Below, one piece after another: positions 47,101 through 58,200 of a stretch of DNA of 64,000 bases (positions are counted from its first letter, which is position 1; every line of letters begins with the position of its first letter). The DNA lies in NCBI RefSeq assembly GCF_932294415.1, contig NC_065544.1, forward strand, positions 24,341,351 through 24,405,350. The letters run 5' to 3'. Origin of the DNA: Quercus robur. Lineage: Eukaryota > Streptophyta > Magnoliopsida > Fagales > Fagaceae. The notes beneath the pieces were generated by a model that did not search any database, had not been told where the DNA came from, and worked only from the letters and a program-made list of their open reading frames with translations. Both the position numbers and the translations under genes were made by a program.

Positions 47101-50100
47101 GAGTATGATTCGATATTAACTTAGTTCAAGAAGAGGGACTCAGCACCAAATTTCCCCCAAAAGTGGGACAAATGATAGTCAAATAGATTTCTTCCTAGCT
47201 CAAAAAGTTGATAGTAGATGCTGTAAAGAATGTAAGGTGATACTAGTAGTAAGTGTAACCACTCAACATAGGATGGTGGTACTAGATATTTGTCTTAGAA
47301 GATGGAAAGAAGAGATATTAGACAAAGTAACCCTAGAATCAGATGGTAGGGTTTAAAGGGAAATAAACAAGGTATGTTTAAAGATAAAATGGTTAAAGAA
47401 GAAAAGTGGAGATGAAGATGTTGATAAGATTTGGAATGAAATGGCTAGTTGTATTAAAAGAATGGCTAAAGAAGTATTTTGGAGAATCTAAAGGATGTGA
47501 GAGACCAACTAAGGGGACTTTGTAGGTGAATATGGGAATTAAAGCAACAATTAGATTAAAAAGAGAGAGCTACAAAAACCTGAAAAGATGTAAAGGCATT
47601 GCTTCTTATGAAAATTATGAAGCTATGAAGAGGGAAGCAAAAAAGGATGTCCAAGGACTAAATGCAAGGCTTATGAGGAATTTTATAGCAAGATGGGGGA
47701 TGAAGGACGAAGAAAAGTATATTTATAAATTATAACCTTATCAAGACAAGGGAAATAAAACAAGACACTTGAATGGTGTTAAGTACATTAAAGATGAAGG
47801 TCAAAGAGTGCCAGTAACAGAAAAGGAGATTAAAGAGAGATCAAACGTTTATTTTGATATATTTTTTAATGGAAGTGATACAAAAAATTGGAGCAAATTA
47901 AGTAACCAAATTGAGGATAGCAATCATAGGCTTGTCCAAAGAATTATGACGACCAAAGTAAAGGACAAATTGAGGAGGATGAAAACAAGAAAAGCTGTGG
48001 GACCTGATGAAATTCTCATTGAAGTTTGTAAGTGCTTGAGCAATGTGGTTGTATGCTAGTAGACAAATCTATTCAGTAAGATCTTAAGAGTTAACAAAAT
48101 GCCTAGTGAGTGGAGAAGTCCTCTAATACCTATTTACAAGAACAATAGGGATATTAAAAACACTACAAATTACCATGAAATTAAGCGTGTGAGTCACACT
48201 AGAGAAAAGCGAATATGAAGAATATGAATTTTCAAAGCAGAATATGAAACTGCAGGAGAGAGTGATTGAACATAGAACACAAAACAACAATATTGAAAAA
48301 TAAATTTGGTTTTATGTCATAGCAATCTACCATTGAAGCTATTTCTTACTTAGACGTCAAATTGGGAAATATAGAGAAGACCATAAAAATCTCCATATGG
48401 TTTTTATTGACCAAGAAAAAGCTTGTGATAATGTCTCTAGAGAGGTTATGGGGTGGGTTTTAGAGAAGAAAGGAGTTCATATAAAGTATACTAAGTTAAT
48501 TAAAGATATATATATCATGGAGTTTTAACTAGTGTAAAAATAAGTGAAGGCATCAAAAGTGAGTTTCCTATCACTATAGGTTTGCATCAAGGTTCAACAT
48601 TAAGCCCAATCTCCTTGCACTAGAGATGGATGAGCTCACTAAATTGATTCAAGATGAAGTCCTTTGGGTGCAAGCTTTTTCGTGGATGATATATTTTTAG
48701 TGGATGAGCTTGAAAAGACTACACTTTTGGAGGAGAGTCGGAGGCAAAAGTCTATTACCAATCTTGTGGTGGATGCAGAGTTAACTACAGATTCAGCTTC
48801 CATCAGTGTTTGTATTACTCAGCTTTATAAACCTCATTACACTGAGGATGGCGTATGAAGACCTTGGTTGAATGGACTAGAGTTTTCAAGGATTTCAGAG
48901 GAGAATGCTGGTTGGCTATATAGACCCTTAAAGGAAGATGAAGTTCTTGGCATGACTAAAAATTTTAATAGCGGCAATCCCCCGGGCCGTACAGTTCTCC
49001 TATGTCTTTCTTTCAAATTTGTTGAAGTATTCACAAATATGATTTAATGCTAGTATTTCAGAATTTTTATATTCAAGGTAAGTTTGAGAAAAGCCTAAAT
49101 GCGACATTCATTGCTCTAATCCCAAAAAACCAAATGTGGATGTGAGAGATTTTCGACCTATCAGCTTAGTGGGTGAGTTATATAAAATCATTGCCAAAGT
49201 TTTGGCTAATAGACTTTGGGTAGTGTTGCATGAAATTATTTTTGAGTCCCAGAATGCCTTTGTCATGGGAAAACAAATTTGAGACCTTTTCCTTATTACG
49301 AATGAGTGTCTGGATAGCATATCAAATTTTGGAAAGCTAGGGGCACTGTGCAATTAAATGTGGAAAAAGCAAATGATCACTTTTTTGATGAGTAAAAAAA
49401 GTATGCGCTCATGTTAAATGGGATTTCCTTCTTTATGTGCTTGGGAGAGGTGGGATTTCCAAAAGATGGAGGAGGTGGATTTTCTATTGTGTTTCCACTG
49501 TTAGTTCTATTTTCATTAATAGCAGCCCAAGTGGTTTTTTCGAAAGCTCAAGGTGCTTAAGGCAAGGGTATCCATTGTCACCGATGCTTTTTGTTATTGT
49601 TATGGAGGCCATAAGCTGAATGATTGATTGTGTCAATGGAGGTTGTATTTTAGGATTCTCACTAGGCACCTCTCAACACAATCCATTGATTGTGTCACAT
49701 CTTCTCTTTGCAGATGACACAATATTGTGCGATGCCAATTTTGATCAGATTGTTCACCTATGTCATGTGTTGAAATGGTTTGAGGTTAGTTTTGGTTTGA
49801 ATGTGAACTTAGGTAAGTCAGAGTTGGTCCCAGTGGGGATGTTCCTAATTTAGAAGAGTTGGTGAATATTTTGGGTTGTAAAGAGGCGAGGTTACCGATG
49901 AAATACTTGTGTCTTCCATTGGGTGCAAAATTCAAAGAGAAGACAACCTAAACCCAATTCTTGAGATGATGGAGAGGAGATTGGCAAAATGGAAGAGAAT
50001 GTACCCATCTAAGGGTGGTCAAGTGACATTAATTAACAGCACTCTTTCCCATTTGCCAACCCTGGTTCTTCCTTTATTCAAAGAGAGGCGAGGTACCCAT

Positions 50101-53100
50101 CTAAGGGTGGTCAAGTGACATTAATTAACTCATATTCCATCTGGTTGTTAGCTTTTGGGTCTCTCTCTATGTTCTTAATGGATATGCTTGATTCTTATAC
50201 ATTGAGATGATTTTTTTTTTTTTTTTTTTTTTTTAGAATAATTTTACCGAAAGAATACTACTTCATGCAAAAGGGGAAAAAAGTACATAAAAAAAATTAC
50301 AAAAATTACAAAAGAATTATGTAAAAAAAGATAGACTCTATAAACACTGGAATGGAAACTCCAGTTGTAAATCCCAAAGCACAAGACCAATTAAACAAAA
50401 TTCCTACAAATGAAGCTAGGAGCTAATCCCCTATACTCTCCATATCCTCAAATGTACGCCTATTACGCTCCCATAAAATAATCCACATCAAATATAATGA
50501 AACCAAATATCAAATATATGACAAATGTTTTCCCATCCAGTTCCTCCACCCAAACACAAGATCAATCACTCTCTCTAGTAAGACCTAGGAGACTCCAAAA
50601 GATCCCAAAAAAAAAAAAAAAAAAAAAAGCTCTACAACTGATGGGCTCCCTTGCAATGAAGCAAAAGGCGATCCACAACATCGGCACAAGCAACACCAAT
50701 CCACTAGAGTATAGCCTCTTCTCCTAAGATTATCAAAAGTAGGTACCTTCCCCCACGTCACCGTCCAAACAAAAAATGACACTCTCCGTGGGGTCATCAA
50801 AAAATTGGGTCAAAAGATCCACTGTGTGTAGGTAATATGTAACTTCGAAGACTGTTTCTATCCCTGTTGAGAGATGCCAACCATCTCTCCCTTTGCAATG
50901 AGAATGTTTTTGGTCATGTGTACACTGCCTGTTTACTTGGGATCTTTTTTATCAATAAAGATTGTTATTTATCCACACACACAAAAAAAAAAAAAAAAAC
51001 ATTGATAGGGCCATAAGACTTGATGGTCAAGAGGTTCCAAAGAGCAAGAGGATTTGATATCTTCGATTAATATTTTATAAATATAGTTTATAAAGATAGA
51101 GAGATTGAAGAGGATGTGAATCATAAAATATGAGGATAGTGGATGAAGTAGAAAGCACATCAGAAAAATTGTGTGATTGTAGAATACCTATTAAGTCAAA
51201 GGGAAAATTTTTAATAAAAATGCTATAAGACCATGCACCATGGTATTGAATGTTGAGTTGTTAAGAAGCAATGTGTTCATAAAATGATTGTAGTTGAAAT
51301 GAGAATCTTAAGATGAATAAGTGGCAATACAAAGAAAGATAGGATTCCCTTTTCCTTAACTAGCAACCTCTTCTCTCTATAATAAATTGGAAGGTCAAAC
51401 CAATAACTGTAGCTGAAAGATTGGCAATTTAGGAAGGACTGAATTTAACATATGAACTCCAATACTGTCTGGATCAATAAAATATGTGGAAGATAAGATT
51501 TGAGTTAATAATGGCAGAGGGCTATCGAGGACTGTAAATGATGCATGGATGCTAGAGCTACTGTCAACATGAATAAGAAGAGCTCACCATCTTGGGAAGA
51601 TGGTGAGGTCAGCTCATCTAAGAAAAAAAGCATTTACTACTACTATTACAAAAGCAACAAATAATTGAACTCTAGCAACATGAACTTTTTATTTTTTGGG
51701 ACTCAAACAACTTTGATTGGCATATCCCTGTCATTTATGTTTCAGTATTGATGTTAAACTACAAAAACTCACCAGTCATAACATCAAATATCCACCAACA
51801 AGGAATATTTTTCAATATCATGCAAGGTCTGAGATTATCTTTTCACATAGTTCTAAAAAACCTCTTCAATCAATTCTTGCGAAGTTTTCATAGAGATAAC
51901 AAACAAGATTCCAATAATCAGAAAGGTTTTAGTTCATTAACAAAGAAAAGAAGGCAAATGAGATAACAAATAACTCACATCTTCAGGTTTCACTTTCTCT
52001 CTCAACTCATCCTCTGACCAAATGCGGAAATTGCGCTTCTTAACCCAAATCCACTGACCATTTGGCCTCTTCTGGAATGGTGCATATGCATTTGAAGCAT
52101 TTAGGTGAGTATAGAATACAATAGAACTATCATTGAGAACATAAGCCAAAAAACCAGAGCACTACAATTTATCTAATACCAAAGCAGCACAAAGATGTTA
52201 GTGTCAGAGCCTATTAAAGACTTAAATAACAAATCTATAAAATGCATGATGACCTGCAAATTAGCATGCTCCTTTAATTTCTTCCTAATAATGGCTTCAG
52301 AGAGGTAAGGAAACTGTCCAGGCAACTCATCTGCACGAATGCAAGGGAGCAAATGACGCTTTTCGAAAGCTCGGAACTCACGCGCCATGTACACCAATAG
52401 CCTGTTTGTCATATAAGTCTGAAGGGCCTTTGATCCAGGAGATATCACCTCCATGAGAGGCTCCTGCAAAGAAAAATCAACCAAACCAGATTGGCGCCAC
52501 ACCACAAAAGCTTTCCTTGACACAAATAAACCTCCAATAAAATGAAAGTGGTGTGCAGTCATAGTTCAAACAAAACATCAACTAACAACAGTTTATCCTG
52601 ACCATGAATTTCCAACAGGACAAGTTCAGGGGTATATTCCACTCCCCCTCTCCAGGCCCTGCCCCTGCTCCACACCCAGGTGCAACAAAAACAGTCCCAC
52701 CATCCATCAGTGATATAAAATCCCCAACCCACCCTGCCCCACATTGAGAAACAATTTTTTTTTTTTTTTGGAAGGGCTTGGGAAAAATGAGGTCATGTCA
52801 ACCCATAACTAAATTTCACACAAAGGATTAAAGAAAATAAAAAAACCATGATCATCCATATACCCAAAAAATTTCCAAATTGCGCCAAGTATATCTAAGA
52901 ATCTAAGATATTCCTCTTCCATTTGTTTAGCTACTCTCTCTCTCTCTCAATACTTCTGTTCTCACTTCTCCATCTCTCTCTGTTTTTCATTCACATCTCA
53001 TTTCAGGATATTTCCCTGGTTTGCATATCATTTTTTCTTTTGCACATCACTTACAATTTCCTTAACAAAATAATATTTACTGTTAAGAATTTGTTAATAT

Positions 53101-55170
53101 TATTTTCTTTATGTCATGCATAGGTAAGTCCAGCTGGTAATAATGATTTCCGTAGGAACTAGCTAGGAGCCAGAAGTGACACGACCAGTATCATTAGTAG
53201 AAATAATCACTTCAAGCACCAGCAAAGGGTAAAACAACATTATCAACAGATATTAAGAGAAATAGAGAAAAAGTATAACATAAAGGACATATCCAGGAAG
53301 ACTACTACTACGGCAAACCTGTTGTCCAACAACATTAACCCTGTCAATGCGTCTAATGGAAAGTTTTCCCTTTGCCGAACGAACCAAGAGATAGTCAGTC
53401 AAGGGCACCTTATGGGGAAATACGGGTGCTCTATACATGTTTGTTTCAAGAGATGACTGACTGCATCCTGGTTTTATATCTCCAAGATAAGGGGATTTAT
53501 CAGCAGGGTCCAGAACAATGACTTGCCCCAAGCTGCTGTTTCCATTTCGCAACTGGGAGCCAGTTTGATCATCTGGGGCAGATTTTTGATAATAAGTGCA
53601 AAGTCTTGCACCCATCCCAGCATTGCCCAACAGCAATGGTCTTTCCTCACAATACCTAAAGAGGAATTAAGACTTATTATGTGGGAATTGCCATAATACT
53701 GAACTTAAAAAATGAAAGTAATCTTGGCATCAAAAGAAAAACTAAGCAACAACAACATGCACACAATAGAGGTTCTTTGTGCTAAGATTATGAAATGTAT
53801 ACCAGTGAAATCCAAAAATTAATTGCTGCCAATAGCAGAATAGGAAACAGTTGTCACCCAATTTATGTTTCTCCTATGACTCACAAACTAAGAAGATTCG
53901 CAAGAAAGTATGAAGAACACTAAAAGAATAAAAGATAACACACAACAACCCAGAAAGCCCTCCTCATATGGTAGTGTTTAGGAGATAAGGTGACCTAAAT
54001 TAAAGCTGTGAAACAAAACTTTTAACTCACTTACTCCATTAGGAAGACATGACCATCTTTCACTGAAAGTTCAGATTTCTTCTTGAATGCCCCAGGGGGA
54101 CGCAGAGACTTTTTCTCTCCAGGCATCTTTTGTGCCCTTGGTGACAAGTGTATTTTTGAACGAACAAGATGAAGCAAGGAGTTTGGTTGAACATTTTGGG
54201 AAGCAAGAGATCCATGGTCTTCAAGTTCCTTCCCTAAGTAAAATAACTTTACCACTTCGGGCAGCTTGAAGTCTACCAAAAAAAAGTGCCATGTAAGCGC
54301 TCTGTCTTCAGAAAAGATTTAGATATAGGAGATGACGTCCTAAGACATGAAATAGTAAAATTATAAAGACAGTAAGCACAAGCAATTAATGAACTAAATA
54401 AATAGAGTGCATAACCACTCCATATGAGAAATGACAACCTAGCTTTTTAGAAGCTTTTACTTTGACAGAAGAGATGGTTTCCTCAGGATCCACTTGAATT
54501 TTGCTTCCTTTACCACCCAAGCTTTTCACAATAAGTTTCATGGGCCCTTGGGTAGGCAACTTCCCTTGTTCTTTGACAGCCACCGCATTGTCATGGGGAT
54601 ACCACAAAGCTTTTGGCCGATGAAAATTGGCTAGTTCTTTGCTGCAAAACAAAAGGTAAGACTCCAAAGGATGAGTGGAAGATATAGAGCAGAATATAGT
54701 AGAATTAACTGTAAGTCTACATGAAAAATACCATTGTGGATCACATGCAAGTACAAAAAAAAAACCTTTAGGTAAACCAGGAATACCCAATATATACACA
54801 ATCATAACAAACTGCAGGAAAGTAATCATGATTAAGTATTATCATCACGACTATGACAATGACAACATACGTGAAGGGGCATGTCACATTCTGCCGCCAA
54901 TAACAAAAAAAGCTCCTGGGCTTTGGGCAGTTTGGCTCATTAAAGCATAAAGTTATATTTATTCTAACATATAACATTTTCCTCTGTTTGTGCAGAATAA
55001 AATCCTACTCAAAGGAAACCTTTTCTACAGTCAATGGAAAATAACCCAAAAGTGGCATAAAATATTAAAATGTTTTATACTTCTAAGAAGTGTAAAACAT
55101 TTACCACATTACACAAGTTACCTTCCCTGCGAGACAGGGAAAAAAAAAAAACCCTCAAGTCTCAACAGTA

Positions 55171-55217
<47 letters not shown>

Positions 55218-58200
55218 AACAATGGCATATCAATCATATGATCAACACAAACCACCACATCGCCATTGAGGAAAATCTACTCCAATAATTTCATCACCAA
55301 CAGATTTGGTTCCAAATCCACACTCTCTGACCTTGCTGCGCTAGGCCCAGTGCATACGCAACACTCTTACACCATGCTCTTCCACACTCAATCCACTCTC
55401 ATTTTCCCTGGCATGCCCAAAAAAAGAAACAGCCTAAGGGATTAGCCCATTGAGTGAGAATTCTTCCCATACAAGTTCCAAATTCTGTGGTCCTTGCACT
55501 CACTTCGTTTCAGGTTCAACAACGCTATTTGAGTTTAGTTTGGTGACTGCAGTTTGATTGGAATATTGTTTTTAAATATTGGTTAAATTTGACGATTTGG
55601 GTTGGTTTGGATTTGGATTTTTTGAATTGGATTTTCATTTATTTTCTACTTGCTCTACACTATATTCATTTTGTGAATGAAACTTGTTGATTATAAAATT
55701 ATATTGAATTATTTAATACAATTCCGTTATTTATCAACAAAAAAAATTTATATTGAATTACATGATATATTAATGTTTCCATGCAAGCAAAATAGTGGAA
55801 ATTTTTTTTGGAATAATTTTCTGAGTTGTAACCAAACAAAGGAGAACAAGTCGCTTCCACAGGAAAAAATGGGGCGTAAAAGTTGTGTTGGGCCATCATA
55901 ACTGGGATGCATCCCAGGTTTGTTGAGGCACATCATCACCATCTACTGCCTACTTTTTGTTTTATGATGGGCCCAAGCTCAACAAACCCCAAACTTTCCA
56001 TTAAATTCTTACCCCATTATCCATCAACAAACCCCAAACTTTCCATTAAATTCTTACCCCATTATCCATGAATGACCATTCCCCGAGTCTAGTTTATGAA
56101 TCTTAATTATTCTGTCAAGATCAGACTAGAATTTGAAGAACGTATCTGCTGGATCCAACAAACAGTAAGTTATTTTTTATTTTTTTATTTTTTTTATAAG
56201 AACAGTAAGTTATTTCACGTCAACTCTTTTTATAGGCAGCTCTCTAATGGGGGCAGTATTTTCCCTTGGAAGTCTATTTGGAAGGTCAAAGCTGCTTCTT
56301 TTGCTTGGACTGCAGTCTGGGGCAAACTCTTACTCTAGATAATCTTCAAAGGCATGGGATTGTTGTGGTTGATTGGTGCTTCCTGTGCAAGCAGAGTGGA
56401 GAGAGTGTTGATCATATTTTGCTGCAGTGCGAGTATACTAGAGACTAGAGAGTAATGGTCTTTGGTTCTGTGCTTACTTGGAGAATATTGGGATATGCCC
56501 CGGTGTGTGGTGGATTTGTTGGTGTGTTGGATAGGGCGGTTTGGAAATTTAGGGGCAGCAAAAGTTGGAAGGCCATCCCTTTGTGTCTTATGTGAGCCAT
56601 TTGGTGAGAATAGAACAGCCACGCTTTTGAAGGTTTGGAGCGATCGACAATGGAGCTAAATTGCTTGTTCTGTAGTCCTTGTTTGAATGGATGACTAAAA
56701 CCCCAGGACACTTAAGTTCCCATTTTTTAGACTTTTTAGACTATTGCAATTTGTAACCTTTCTGCATCCCCAGTAGGCTTCTTGTGTATTGGAGGTGTAG
56801 TTTTCTTTAATAAAGTTTCTTATTTACTTCTCAAACCAAAAAGCACACAACAAGATGGAAATAATAGCTATAACTTACTTGCTCAACTTTAGCTTCATTG
56901 TCTGCAGCATAAGTGCAGGTTGTGAATGAAAAACTTTGACACCATGAACTGTACGTTTTTCGGAATTTGATTTAATTTTCTGAGAAGATTTTCTGTTTGA
57001 ATAGTGTTTGTCATTAGCAACAGATCGCCAACCAGCTTGGCCTCCATGACCAGGTTGCTCAAAAGACTCCCCAGTCCTTGACTTCATGGAACGAGTTATA
57101 ATCATAGCCCTTGCATGAAGCCCAAGATGTTTAGCATCCTTGCTATCCAAAATTTCAAAAAGCATTTGCTCATCTTGAAGATCAAGGATTAACTTTGGCT
57201 TTTCAATGGGCCTATTTGTCTCCCATATTATTTTGTCAAACCAAGACCCTTCCAGCAAGTCTTTATATTGTGATGTGAGTTTGTTATAATGCTTTAAACC
57301 ATCACTTTGGTGAAAATCCTCACTAGCATTCTCCTTTCCACCATCTCCATGATCAGAAATATCCACTTCTAAGCAGGATTCTAACCTCAAAAGTTGCGGA
57401 TGATATTGTCTTAATGAGAATGGAGGGGAAGAGTTTCTTGAGCCAAAGGGCTCCAGCAAATCAGGATAGCGGCGAAGAAAACTATTATGATCATTCTCAT
57501 CTGGTTCTGTTTGGGGCTCTGACCCAGGATTTTGTCGCCCTGTCTCGAGTTCTGCTTCACTAACAACTGAAGTGTCCAAGTCAGGTCCAGAAATTTCACA
57601 ACTTTCAACAGAATTTTCACTCGCTACAGGAGAATTGTCCCAAAGAATTCCCTTTTCCCAGTCTTGCTGATCAAGAGGATAAAACCCAGGACATCGTGGT
57701 GCCTGCAATCCAACAGAAAAATTTCCTATTACCCCATCTTTCATTGGTTCTGCACTGAGACAGGAGTCCTTTCTTTGCCCATCATCTTCTGAAGGCAATG
57801 AGGTAGCCTCTTGCAGAACACCATATGTTGTGACCTCTGGTTTGTCATCATCAAAAACTGAGCCTTCAAGTTCAATTGAATGTGCCTGCTTCATAAATGA
57901 ATAACCTTGACCAGCATCCTTTAAAAATTCCTCCTCATCCTCTTCAACAATATCAGACATGTCCAAAGATTTATACCCATCTGAAAGAATGAAACAGAGG
58001 GGAATAGAAAATTAAACTAGAACCAGGCTAGCAAATAAAAGAACAGTTTTTCTTTACAGTCAAAATTTCAACTCTGACAAAGTAGTGAGGTTAACCTACT
58101 CAATTTTTTTATGAAGAGCAGTGATACAAATTTGCAAAAATGAACAAGTTCCAAATAAAATTCCCATCATGCTATTTCTAGACAAAATCAATGGATTATG

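Larger units (their letters stand above)
46975..51345 (+). mobile_element. RTE-type LINE interrupted by L1 insertions
   Basis: From 46975 the plus strand shows an endonuclease end (G-G-D-L-N-G-N-V and G-G-F-K-R-V-H-G), then [13 protein letters not shown], and F-F-V-D-D-I-F-L-V near 48680. The same protein resumes near 51010 with [20 protein letters not shown] and a decayed A-I-R-P...W-Y end. Between them lie L1 pieces (48703-50135 and 50213-50830). It is a dead RTE copy, antisense to TAF1. Confidence 0.78.

Noticed and set aside
51937..52149. Longer version of the TAF1 exon beginning upstream of 52071
   Set aside because: The open frame extends beyond the acceptor at 52072-52073, but the shorter exon matches family sequence and phase. 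The extra part reads as intron.
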